A stretch of DNA of 44,074 nucleotides, taken from the NCBI GenBank assembly GCA_003551625.1, contig PUNC01000220.1, positions 1 through 44,074 on the forward strand. Direction: 5' to 3'. This document shows, in pieces, positions 35,764-44,074 of the stretch (positions are counted from its first letter, which is position 1; every line of letters starts with the position of its first letter). This stretch comes from PVC group bacterium. GTDB taxonomy: Bacteria; Auribacterota; Erginobacteria; Erginobacterales; PUNC01. A program made the position numbers and the translations under genes. The notes beneath the pieces are model-generated. The model saw nothing but the letters and a program-made list of their open reading frames with translations. It did not search any database and had not been told where the DNA came from.

Positions 35764-36855
35764 GTGAGGAAGAGAGACCGCAAAAAAGTAATCCTGGTCG
35801 GGGGGGCGCGGCCGAACTTTATGAAGATCGCGCCGATATACCGTCGGATGAAGGAAAGCCCCGATTTCCGGCCGCTAATCGTTCACACGGGACAGCATTA
35901 CGACCGGAATATGTCCCAGTTTTTCTTCCGCGACCTGGGGCTTCCCCGGCCGGATGTTTATCTCGGCGTCGGTTCGGCTTCCCAGGCGGCCCAGACCGCC
36001 AGGATTATGGTCGAATTCGAGAAAGTGTGCCTTAAGGCAAGGCCCGACCTGGTTCTTGTCGTCGGGGACGTGAATTCAACGCTTGCCTGCTCGATCGTGG
36101 CTTCCAAGCTTCTGATCCCCGTCGCTCACGTCGAGGCCGGGTTGAGAAGCCGGGACCGGACAATGCCGGAGGAGATAAACCGGATCGTGACCGACTCCGT
36201 CTCCGATTATCTTTTCACCACCTGCCGGGACGCGGACGAGAACCTGCTGAAGGAGGGGGTTCCGGCCGCCAGGATATTCTTCGTGGGAAACGTAATGATA
36301 GACACCCTGCTCGGATTCCGGGAGAAGGCGAAAAGGTCGAAGGTTCTCAAGCGGCTCAACCTGAAGAAAGGCGGTTACTCGGTTTTGACGCTGCATCGGC
36401 CATCCAACGTTGACGATTCAAAGACGTTGCGGGGGATAATGAAGGCACTGAAGAAGATCTCCGGAAAGATCCCCATCGTTTTTCCCGCCCACCCCAGAAC
36501 GGAGAAGATGCTTCGCGGATATGGGATCGCGGGGGACGCCCTGAACTACATCAAACCCCTGGGTTACCTGGATTTTCTTTTCCTGATGATGAATTCCAGG
36601 TTTGTTCTGACCGATTCCGGCGGCATCCAGGAGGAGACCACGGTCCTTAAAATCCCCTGCGTCACGCTGAGGAAGAACACGGAGAGACCGATAACGGTCA
36701 CGGAGGGAACCAATATCCTGGCGGGGGTCGGGGAGAGAAAGATCGTGGCGGCGGTGGAAAAAATTCTCAGCGGGGACGTCAAAACACCCCGCCGTCCGAA
36801 ATACTGGGACGGCGAGGCGTCGGGGAGAATAGTCAGGTGTCTGGCCGGTATCTGA
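35764..36855 (+). CDS. wecB: UDP-N-acetylglucosamine 2-epimerase, second paralog (GTG start)
   Basis: ILVGGARPNFMKIAPIYRRM, HTGQHYDRNMSQ, VGDVNSTLACSI, HVEAGLRSRDRTMPEEINRIVTD, DSGGIQEETTVL. Confidence 0.93.
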   Translation: MRKRDRKKVILVGGARPNFMKIAPIYRRMKESPDFRPLIVHTGQHYDRNMSQFFFRDLGLPRPDVYLGVGSASQAAQTARIMVEFEKVCLKARPDLVLVVGDVNSTLACSIVASKLLIPVAHVEAGLRSRDRTMPEEINRIVTDSVSDYLFTTCRDADENLLKEGVPAARIFFVGNVMIDTLLGFREKAKRSKVLKRLNLKKGGYSVLTLHRPSNVDDSKTLRGIMKALKKISGKIPIVFPAHPRTEKMLRGYGIAGDALNYIKPLGYLDFLFLMMNSRFVLTDSGGIQEETTVLKIPCVTLRKNTERPITVTEGTNILAGVGERKIVAAVEKILSGDVKTPRRPKYWDGEASGRIVRCLAGI

Positions 36856-37829
36856 AAAAAAGATTGGTCGGCGCCGGTTACTCCGCCGGGATCTTCAACC
36901 TGGCGGCCCGGCTGGCTCCTTCCGGCCGCTACCTGGTCCTGATGTATCATCGTCTCGGCGATTTTCCCGAGCCTTTCCAGACGCCGGTGACGATCGGCGA
37001 TTTCGAAAAGCAGCTGGATTACCTCCGGAGCAATTACCGGATAATGCCCGTCGCGGAGCTTGCCGGCTCGCGCCGGGAAAACGCCGGCGCCGATTCCCGG
37101 CGGCTGGCGATCACCTTCGACGATTGCTTCACCGATTTCCACAGCCGGGCCTTCCCGTTGCTGAAGAAGTTCGACATTCCGGCCACGGTCTTCATCAGCA
37201 CCGGTTTCGTGGACAGCGACCGCGTTCCCTGGACCGACGAGCTGAATTTCCTTATGAAAGAGACCGCCGTCTCCGGAATCTCCTTCGGCGGGAAAGAGGG
37301 CGGCGTAAAATTTCAATGGCGCGATACCGCGGGGAGGCTGGAAGCCCTGGAAGGAATCAAGCGGGTTCTTAAGAGACTGCCGGAGGAAGAACGCGCGGAA
37401 ATCTTTCAAGAGGTTCGGGAGAGGTTGGCGGTCTCAAAAAAGAACCCTTCGCGAATACTCACCTCGGACCAGATCAAGGAGATGTCGGCCGCGGGGGTCA
37501 GTTTCGGCGCCCACACGGTCAATCACGTGATCCTTACCCGGGTGGAACCCGAGCGGGCGCGGCGGGAGATCGAGGATTCGAAGAAGCAGTTGGAAGAGCT
37601 GACCGGCGTCGAATGCGCGGGATTCTGTTACCCGAACGGCGAGGCGGACGATTTCAACCCGGAGGTCCGGCGGATGGTCGAGGAAGCCGGATGCGCTTAC
37701 GCCTGCACGGTCCTTGACGGGGTTAACGGGCCGGAGACCGATCCTTACGCGTTGAGGAGGCTGTGGACCAGCGAGCGGCGGCTGCCGTTTTTCGCCGCGC
37801 GGCTGGCGAGAACGGTGGTTGGTTTATGA
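36837..37829 (+). CDS. Polysaccharide deacetylase (NodB-homology)
   Basis: YLVLMYHRLGDFPEP, LAITFDDCFTDFHSRAFPLLKKFDIPATVFISTGFVD, FGAHTVNHVILT, GFCYPNGEADDF; overlaps the epimerase by 19 nt. Confidence 0.9.
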   Translation: MSGRYLKKRLVGAGYSAGIFNLAARLAPSGRYLVLMYHRLGDFPEPFQTPVTIGDFEKQLDYLRSNYRIMPVAELAGSRRENAGADSRRLAITFDDCFTDFHSRAFPLLKKFDIPATVFISTGFVDSDRVPWTDELNFLMKETAVSGISFGGKEGGVKFQWRDTAGRLEALEGIKRVLKRLPEEERAEIFQEVRERLAVSKKNPSRILTSDQIKEMSAAGVSFGAHTVNHVILTRVEPERARREIEDSKKQLEELTGVECAGFCYPNGEADDFNPEVRRMVEEAGCAYACTVLDGVNGPETDPYALRRLWTSERRLPFFAARLARTVVGL

Positions 37830-37978
37830 AAAGACGCAGAGGTCATATGGTTAAAAGCGAATGTCCAACTCCCAATTCTCAATGTCCAATGTCGAAGGAG
37901 CAACCCTCCTATCCATCCCGTACACTTACACCCACTTAAACCGGATTATTCTTACAGGTTTGGGAAAAAGAAATTAAC

Positions 37979-38035
37979 CACAGAGAACACGGAGTAATGA
38001 CGAAATCCGAAACCCGAATGACGAAAGAATGACAA
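37979..38035. repeat. 63-bp module, copy 2
   Basis: CACAGAGAACACGGAGTAATGACGAAATCCGAAACCCGAATGACGAAAGAATGACAA. Confidence 0.9.
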
Positions 38036-38098
38036 GATGAGGACCGGGGGAAGGACTGATTCCAGATTTGAGACGAGAGATTCCGGTTAGGCTCCGCA

Positions 38099-38196
38099 CC
38101 CTGATAAAAGCAGATTTCAGCCCCGAAAAATGGCTCCTGCGGCGCCATCTCGGGGTAAAATTCCAGGATTTAGATTCCGGCTATGCTCCGCACCCT
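38099..38196. repeat. 98-bp hairpin module, copy 3
   Basis: Hairpin core at 38121-38155. Confidence 0.9.
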
Positions 38197-38504
38197 GATA
38201 AAGGCTCGTAATCAGTTATCGGTGATCAGTGATCAGTAAAAAGCCAGGGCCACGCCCCGTTAGAAAGGACGCATAGCGCAAAGCGCATAGAGCATAGCGA
38301 AAAACGAAACCAGTGATCCGTGATCGGTCCCGACTTAATACTGTCGGGATTTTCGCTTTGCTACGATAATCCGTGATCAGGAAAAGGCCCAGTCCCCCTC
38401 CGTAAAGAAAGTAATCAGTTAGCAGTGTGCAGTTAGCAGAGTAAAAACAAAATTGTTGAAATGCCTACAGTCTAAATCCCTACAGCCTGATTTCCATCTC
38501 ACAC
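38185..38504. repeat. 320-bp dispersed repeat, copy B
   Basis: Gapless alignment by eye with 6332-6651; internal TCCCGAC/GTCGGGA stem followed by TTTT. Confidence 0.9.
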
Positions 38505-38599
38505 AAACCTGTTCTGAGCGAAGTCGAAGGAGACGCAACCAACGCAAAGGGCTCCGCACCCTATTCCCCTTACTGTTTTTATCTTTCCGGCAACGGATC

Positions 38600-38636
38600 G
38601 GGGGGCTATGATATTTGCCGGGCTGCCCCCCTTTTT
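38600..38636 (+). terminator. Putative intrinsic terminator upstream of the GT2 gene
   Basis: GGGGGGC...GCCCCCC stem followed by TTTTT. Confidence 0.45.
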
Positions 38637-38675
38637 ACCTGCTGAAACACCAATAATTGCAGCGGCACGGACGTT

Positions 38676-39506
38676 ATGCGGGAACACGATCCGGAAAATA
38701 GCTCAGATGTCGGACGAACCGGCCGGATGAACGGCCCGGCCGCCGGTTCCGCGGGCGAAAAGCCTTTTCTCTCGATCGTTATTCCCGCCCGGAACGAGCA
38801 GGGAAATATCGAGCGGACCTGCCGGGCCGTTGAAGCGGAGTTCGAGAAAGCCGGTGTTTCCGATTACGAGATACTGCCGGTCAACGACCACAGCACCGAC
38901 CGGACGCCGGAGATACTGGCGGAGCTGAGCCGGTCCGGGCGGCGGATTCGCGCCTTCGACAACGAGCGGTCACCCGGTTTCGGGTTGGCGATCCGCCGGG
39001 GCTTGGAAGAATTCCGCGGCGAAGCGGTTTGCGTTATGATGGGGGACCTCTCGGATTCTCCCGCCGATCTGCTTCGTTATTACCGCGAACTGAAGAACGG
39101 GGCGGAGTGCGTCTTCGGTTCACGCTTCGTCAAAGGTTCGGAGGTTGTCGATTATCCGAAACACAAGCTGGTCCTGAACCGCCTGGCCAACCGGTTCATA
39201 CAGGTTCTCTTCCGGCTCGACCACAACGACATCACCAACGCTTTCAAGGCTTACCGCCGGGAAGTGATCGAGGGTATTCAGCCGCTCTTCTCTCATCACT
39301 TCAACCTGACGGTCGAGATGCCGCTCAAGGCGGTCGTCAGGGGGTTTAGTTTCAAGACCGTTCCGGTCTCCTGGACCAACCGGGTGGAAGGGGTCTCCAA
39401 GCTCAAGATAAAGGAGATGGGGAGCCGTTATCTGTTTATCGTTCTTTACGCCTGGTTGGAAAAGACGCTTTCGCGGGGGGACTATCGGAGGAGTAAAGCT
39501 AGGTAA
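38676..39506 (+). CDS. Glycosyltransferase family 2 (dolichyl-phosphate mannosyltransferase-like)
   Basis: FLSIVIPARNEQGNIERTCRAVE, ILPVNDHSTDRTPEIL, VMMGDLSDSPADLLRYYREL. Confidence 0.92.
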   Translation: MREHDPENSSDVGRTGRMNGPAAGSAGEKPFLSIVIPARNEQGNIERTCRAVEAEFEKAGVSDYEILPVNDHSTDRTPEILAELSRSGRRIRAFDNERSPGFGLAIRRGLEEFRGEAVCVMMGDLSDSPADLLRYYRELKNGAECVFGSRFVKGSEVVDYPKHKLVLNRLANRFIQVLFRLDHNDITNAFKAYRREVIEGIQPLFSHHFNLTVEMPLKAVVRGFSFKTVPVSWTNRVEGVSKLKIKEMGSRYLFIVLYAWLEKTLSRGDYRRSKAR

Positions 39507-39524
39507 TTGGAAAAAGGAAATAAT

Positions 39525-39587
39525 CACAGAGAACACGGAGTAATGACGAAATCCGAAACCCGAATGACGAAAGAATGACAAAATCCG
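39525..39587. repeat. 63-bp module, copy 3
   Basis: Matches 35061-35123 over its full length by eye. Confidence 0.9.
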
Positions 39588-39644
39588 GCCCGGGGTAAGG
39601 ACTGATTTCAGATTTGAGGCGAGAGATTCCGGTTAGGCTCCGCA

Positions 39645-39742
39645 GCCTGTTAAAAGCAGATTTCAGCCCCGAAAAATGGCTCCTGCGGCGCCATCTCGGG
39701 GTAAAATTCCAGGATTTAGATTCCGGTTATGCTCCGCACCCT
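39645..39742. repeat. 98-bp hairpin module, copy 4
   Basis: Hairpin core at 39667-39701. Confidence 0.9.
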
Positions 39743-39892
39743 GGTAAAGGCTCGTAATCGGTGATCCGTGATCGGTGATCCGTGATCAGGAAAAGGCCCA
39801 CTGCCGCAGCACCCTTCTTTCAGCCTGGTTCGTCAGTCGTTACCTAATAGTCTAACAGTCTAAACACCTACAGCCTGATTTCCATCTCACAC
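39731..39892. repeat. Internally deleted derivative of the 320-bp repeat
   Basis: Starts GCTCCGCACCCTGGTAAAGGCTCGTAATC and ends ACAGCCTGATTTCCATCTCACAC like copy B, but 162 bp long. Confidence 0.8.
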
Positions 39893-39978
39893 AAACCTGT
39901 CCTGAGCGAAGTCGAAGGAGGCACGGAGATCGCGAAGAAAAGACCTAAAAAGCTATTAGGCTAAAAGACTGGTTCGAG

Positions 39979-41073
39979 TTAAAGGCCGATGGTTTCGAGG
40001 ATGATTCCGGCGCAGACCTCGGCGCCGTTGAGGGGGACCGGCGAAAAATCGCCGGGGAGCGATAAAAGTTTTTCCAGGTGACCGGCCGCGCGGCCGGTTT
40101 TCAGCTTTTCGGGGGGGATGAAGAGGCTGGGCAGATGCTTTCGGGCCGCGTCAACCAGGATGTCGTATTCCCGGAAATCGCCCCGGCTGGTATAAAGTAT
40201 TCTGGTCCGGTTGGCCACGCATTCCGAAAGGATACCGTAGCCGGGCTTGGTGATCACGGCGTCGGCGGCACGGACCAGGTCCGGGTAGCCCAACCCCTGG
40301 CGGGCCAGTTCCGCCCGCTGGAAATTGATTATTCCTTCCGCCTCCGCTCCCACCCTCTCGCTGGCTATCCAGCAGAAGTTTCGGTCGGCGGAAAGCCGCA
40401 GATAATATTCGTCCCCCAGGCCGAAGCCTCCGAACGACAGGAGGATGACCGGGCGTTCCCGCGGCAGGCCCAGGCGGACTTTCGCCTCTTCCCGGCTGAA
40501 GGCGGAAGCGCGGGCGATGAGCGGGACATCCTTAACCCGCCGGAACGCTTCCATCGGCGCCGAGAAAGGCAGGCGCAGCAAGGCGTCGGCCAGGGCATAT
40601 TCTTCCCGGAGCGCGTCCACCAGGTGCTGATAGCGGGGAAAAGATACGGCGTAGGGTTCGTAGATCCAGTCCCAGCTGAAGTTGGCCAGCGCCAGCGACG
40701 GCACCCGCAGTCTCGCCGCCAGCCGAAAAGCGAAAGAAGGAATGTCGCCGATTATCAGCCGGGGTCGCCGTCGCCGAAAGGGTCCCGCCTCCCGCCGCAG
40801 CAGACGGGACTGCCCGCGCCGGAAACCGGAATAAGACTTCAGCGTGTGCAGGGGATCGAGAGTAAGACTGTCGGATTGGACGACTCCGGTGTCGAAGGCG
40901 GACTGATCGTGCTCAAATTCAACCGGGATCCGCTCCTGAAAAAACCAGTCGGGGGCGGGGGACTTGACAACAATCCGAAGGTCCGGGCGGCGTTCGAGCA
41001 GAACCCGAATCACCTCTGTCGCGCGGGAGGCGTGACCGAAACCGTGGCCGGAGATGTAGAAAAGAAGTTTCAC
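39979..41073 (-). CDS. MurG/UGT-like glycosyltransferase (GT-B fold)
   Basis: MKLLFYISGHGFGHASRATEVIRVLLERRPDLRIVV; PVILLSFGGFGLG; VRAADAVITKPGYGILSECVANRTRILYTSRGDFREYDIL. Confidence 0.8.
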   Translation of the reverse strand: MKLLFYISGHGFGHASRATEVIRVLLERRPDLRIVVKSPAPDWFFQERIPVEFEHDQSAFDTGVVQSDSLTLDPLHTLKSYSGFRRGQSRLLRREAGPFRRRRPRLIIGDIPSFAFRLAARLRVPSLALANFSWDWIYEPYAVSFPRYQHLVDALREEYALADALLRLPFSAPMEAFRRVKDVPLIARASAFSREEAKVRLGLPRERPVILLSFGGFGLGDEYYLRLSADRNFCWIASERVGAEAEGIINFQRAELARQGLGYPDLVRAADAVITKPGYGILSECVANRTRILYTSRGDFREYDILVDAARKHLPSLFIPPEKLKTGRAAGHLEKLLSLPGDFSPVPLNGAEVCAGIILETIGL

Positions 41074-41154
41074 GGATGAAAGAATTCAGAAGACAGAAGA
41101 AAAAGCCTAACAGAGCTTAAATCCGAAATCTTCAACCTAAAATCTGGAATCCTT

Positions 41155-42063
41155 TTAGCCCCACGCTCCCGGCCTCTTGCTCCAGGCGGTTTTTATATCG
41201 GCCAGTCCTTGGTCCGGGGGACGGGCCCGGAAACCGGTCGCGCGGAAGAACTTTTCGCTGTTGAGCGAGACGTCGGCGGGGCAGGGGGGGATGCCCGGCT
41301 TGTCGGCCATTGAGATGGGGCGCACCAGCGAAGGGTCGAAACCGAAGACCTCCGCCACCAGGTAACCGAATTCGGCCCGGTTCAGACGGACGCTGCCGCC
41401 GAGGTGGTAAAGGCCTTTCATATCCGGGAGGGAGAGTATCAAGCCGAAAGCCTCGGCGGCGTCCCCGGCGTAGAGAGGGGTTCGGAATTGATCGGTGAAC
41501 AGCTCAAGAGGCTTGTTTTTTCGAAAGGAATCCAGCGTCCAGGAGATGAAAGATTCGTGGGCGGGGGAGGGAGGGCCGAACATCAGGGGAAGGCGGACGA
41601 TCAGATGGTCGGCGGCTATACGGGAAACGGCCCTTTCCCCGGCAAGCTTGGTCTGCCCGTAACGGTCTAGAGGATCGGGCTCGTCCCGCTCGGTGTAGTT
41701 GCCGCCGGTGCCGTTGAAGACCCGATCGGTCGAAGTATAGATCAAGCGCGCTCCGACCTGTTCGGCTTCGCGGGCCAGGTTGACGGTGGCGTCAAGATTG
41801 GCTTCCCGGGCCGCGGCGGGATTGTCCTGGCAGAACCGGACATTGGTGATCGCGGCGGTGTGGAGGACGGTATCCGGCCGGAAATCGCGAAGAGTTCGCC
41901 TGATGGAACGCGGATCCCGAAGGTCGAGAAACGCGGTCTCCGCGCCTTCAACCCCGACCGGATTGGTTTTATAAGTTCCCAGGATTTCGTGGCGGTCCTT
42001 CAGCCCGCACGCCAATCGCCAGCCCAGAAAGCCCGAGACTCCGGTAAGAAGCAGCCGGGACAT
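41155..42063 (-). CDS. RmlD/RfbD-family SDR (dTDP-4-dehydrorhamnose reductase-like)
   Basis: RLLLTGVSGFLGWRLA, RPDTVLHTAAITNVRFCQDNPAAAREANLDATVNLAREA, LIYTSTDRVFNGTGGNYTERDEPDPLDRYGQTKLAGE. Confidence 0.88.
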   Translation of the reverse strand: MSRLLLTGVSGFLGWRLACGLKDRHEILGTYKTNPVGVEGAETAFLDLRDPRSIRRTLRDFRPDTVLHTAAITNVRFCQDNPAAAREANLDATVNLAREAEQVGARLIYTSTDRVFNGTGGNYTERDEPDPLDRYGQTKLAGERAVSRIAADHLIVRLPLMFGPPSPAHESFISWTLDSFRKNKPLELFTDQFRTPLYAGDAAEAFGLILSLPDMKGLYHLGGSVRLNRAEFGYLVAEVFGFDPSLVRPISMADKPGIPPCPADVSLNSEKFFRATGFRARPPDQGLADIKTAWSKRPGAWG

Positions 42064-42066
42064 CGG

Positions 42067-43119
42067 TTAAGAGGCAAGGGTGAAGATGAAGGAAACCATC
42101 AGGAAGGCCAACAGGGCGGCCACGACGGGAGTGGCCAGCCAGCCGATGAATATCCGCTTCAGGGTCCGCACGTTGACCATCTTGGTTCCACGGTAAAGCC
42201 CCACGCCGATCAGCGCGCCGACCACGGCCTGGGAAGATGAGACGGGAACCTCGAGCAGGGTGAAGAAATGCAGGGAGAGCGAATGGGTGAGGACCACCAC
42301 CAACGCCGTGAAAGGAGACAGGGTGGTGATCTTTTTGCCCAGGGTGACCATTACCCGCTTGCTGTAGGTGAGGGCGCCGATGGCGATGCTTACGCCCCCG
42401 GCGGCGGCGGCCCAGCGGGCCGCGGTCAGCCCCCGCGGGCCGAACATACCCGCGTGGTAATAAGGGGCCGTGGAGACCACCACGTTGTTGGCCCCCAGCG
42501 CGTAGGCGCCGTAGCAGCCGACTATGATCAGGCCGTATTGAAATATACGGTCGCGAATGATCGGATTTTTTATGAAGCGGTTGAAGAACCAGCCCATTAC
42601 TCTCAAGAGGACGATGGCGAGAATCAGGGACGCGATGGGGTTCATAAGCCAGGCGATAGCCATATAGCGGAAATTCGCCCAGTCCACCCCTCCCGGCCCG
42701 ACCTGGGCGAGGGCGATGCCCATAAAAGCGCCGACCGCCGCCTGGGAGGTGGAGGTCGGGATGGCAAGGTAGGTGATTAAGGTGACGGTGAGCGCGGCGG
42801 CAAGAGTGGCCAGGAGGGCGGCCGTCTCGGCCCGGGCGATTATTCCCCCGGGGAGCGCATCCCCCGTTTCCTCCGGCGCCGCTTCCCGCGGCTCCTCGTG
42901 GGTGAACTTCATCCGCTCGTAAAGTTCGGGACCTTCAATAACCGCCCCCAGGACGACGAAGATCGCGATCAGGATTACCGCGGTGCGAAAGCGGACCGAG
43001 TTGGTAGCCACGGCGGTCCCGAAGATATTCGCCGCGTCGTTGGCGCCGATTCCCCAGCCGAGATAGAGTCCTCCGAAGAGCTTATAAAACCCCTGGGTTA
43101 TGAGCAAATTCCACATCAA
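42067..43119 (-). CDS. PiT-family inorganic phosphate transporter
   Basis: GWGIGANDAANIFGTAVAT, AIPTSTSQAAVGAFMGIAL, GANNVV, VPVSSSQAVVGALIGVGL. Confidence 0.93.
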   Translation of the reverse strand: MMWNLLITQGFYKLFGGLYLGWGIGANDAANIFGTAVATNSVRFRTAVILIAIFVVLGAVIEGPELYERMKFTHEEPREAAPEETGDALPGGIIARAETAALLATLAAALTVTLITYLAIPTSTSQAAVGAFMGIALAQVGPGGVDWANFRYMAIAWLMNPIASLILAIVLLRVMGWFFNRFIKNPIIRDRIFQYGLIIVGCYGAYALGANNVVVSTAPYYHAGMFGPRGLTAARWAAAAGGVSIAIGALTYSKRVMVTLGKKITTLSPFTALVVVLTHSLSLHFFTLLEVPVSSSQAVVGALIGVGLYRGTKMVNVRTLKRIFIGWLATPVVAALLAFLMVSFIFTLAS

Positions 43120-43137
43120 ATCTACAGAATGAAAAGT

Positions 43138-43776
43138 TTATAGCGCCTGCTTGACCAGCATAATATAGAACCGTTCCGCGGTGTCCTCGGCGTAATCGGA
43201 GATCTGGGCGATATCGTGAACCAGTTCGCGCAGTTGAAGCTTGAGGGCCAGTTCAAGATCCGATTTGAAGATCTTTTTTACGGTCTCCCACTCGATCCGG
43301 TCGGCTTCCTCCTCGTACACTATCACCTGCTTGGCCGCTTCCTTCACCTGGCTGAAATCCTGCTGGATCAATTCCAGGGCGTCGTGGAGCGATTTGAACG
43401 CGCTGCGGCTCTTATCCATCAAATTCACCAGGTCATCGCGGATGAAGTCGGGGATCTGGGGACGGGTGAGAACGATCAGGTTGGCGGTGATTTCAGCCTG
43501 GTTGGCGATCCGGTCCACGAATTCGGCCAGAATGATGTAATCGGAGCGGTTTATCGGCATAAAAGCTCCTTCGTAAAGCTTCTTCTCGATATTCCGCTTG
43601 ACCAGATCGGCCTCGTGTTCGCTCTGATGGACGCGGAACGAGGAGTTCTTGAACTCCTTGTCGTTCTTAAGGTAATAAACGATCAGGTCTTTCAGGTGGG
43701 ACAACGATTCCCCCACCTTCTCGAAATGATCCAGGAAAAGTTTCTTTACCTCTTTTTCTTTCTTGCTGAAAATCAT
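43138..43776 (-). CDS. DUF47/PhoU-like phosphate transport regulator
   Basis: All-helical protein directly upstream of PiT; EHEADLVKRNIEKKLYEGAFMPINRSDYIILAEFVDRIANQAE. Confidence 0.9.
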   Translation of the reverse strand: MIFSKKEKEVKKLFLDHFEKVGESLSHLKDLIVYYLKNDKEFKNSSFRVHQSEHEADLVKRNIEKKLYEGAFMPINRSDYIILAEFVDRIANQAEITANLIVLTRPQIPDFIRDDLVNLMDKSRSAFKSLHDALELIQQDFSQVKEAAKQVIVYEEEADRIEWETVKKIFKSDLELALKLQLRELVHDIAQISDYAEDTAERFYIMLVKQAL

Positions 43777-43967
43777 TACCTTTCTCCTCCCAAATAAGTG
43801 TTCACGCCGTTGACGCCTGACAAGTACGAAACGCGTTTATTTCTCCGGGTATGCTACCAGAACCTGGTTGTGGAAACAAGGCAGATCCCGTATAAGAATA
43901 TGGAGGTCGGGAGAGTCGTGGAGCCGGTTTCCGGTACGCCGGTGCCGGCGGGAAGGACGAAATCGCG

Positions 43968-44074
43968 ATGAAAGCCGCGCTGATTCTATTGATGGCAGCG
44001 GGTATTTTGGCCGCGGGCTGCCGCACCCAACCCCCACATGTCGTGGCAGGTGGCGCTTTCTGCCTACCCCTTTC
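43968..44074 (+). CDS. Putative lipoprotein N-terminus, truncated by window end
   Basis: MKAALILLMAAGILAAGCRTQPPHVV: signal peptide with lipobox LAAGC; GGAAGGA upstream; not in ORF track because no stop is in the window. Confidence 0.5.
   Translation, partial: MKAALILLMAAGILAAGCRTQPPHVVAGGAFCLPL

Noticed and set aside
38185-38504. 320-bp repeat as an IS element
   Set aside because: No transposase ORF, no clear terminal inverted repeats or target duplication; left as a non-coding dispersed repeat.
40078-41079. 333-aa plus-strand ORF opposite the MurG-like glycosyltransferase
   Set aside because: No motifs; minus strand begins MKLLFYISGHGFGHASR, a clear GT-B start.

Overview
The window is a gene-dense, GC-rich bacterial segment with no rRNA, tRNA or CRISPR array recognised by eye. 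From left to right it holds: (i) a central-carbon block: left-handed beta-helix GlmU-like protein, CofD/YvcK-like protein, alpha-glucan phosphorylase, gap-pgk-tpiA, secG; (ii) a complete Opp/Dpp-type peptide ABC transporter (SBP, two permeases, two ATPases); (iii) a long surface-polysaccharide locus (about 16.9-42 kb): GbsR-like regulator, Wzx-type flippase, F420H2-dehydrogenase-beta-like Fe-S protein with a polysaccharide pyruvyl transferase, glycosyltransferases, an MDR + Gfo/Idh/MocA oxidoreductase pair, a radical SAM protein, three GNAT/FemAB-like acyltransferases, asparagine synthase, two UDP-GlcNAc 2-epimerases, a deacetylase and an RmlD-like reductase; (iv) a PiT phosphate transporter with a DUF47 regulator, and the first codons of a putative lipoprotein. 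The most unusual feature is in the spacers. Most larger spacers are mosaics of dispersed repeat modules: a 320-bp repeat, a 98-bp hairpin module in 4 copies, a 61-bp inverted-repeat element and 38-bp and 31-bp mini-palindromes. The window contains both empty and filled versions of the same sites, so the mini-palindromes appear as precise insertions after CAC and before an A. One copy supplies the stop codon of the phosphorylase gene. Other findings are a 151-bp inverted-repeat element over the annotated start of the CofD-like gene, a promoter/operator-like site upstream of the GbsR-like regulator, an orphan half of an MDR dehydrogenase, and a 30-codon ORF missing from the ORF track that resembles the C-terminal tail of a four-helix-bundle (23S IVS) protein. 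All calls come from reading the sequence; no database search or folding was run.
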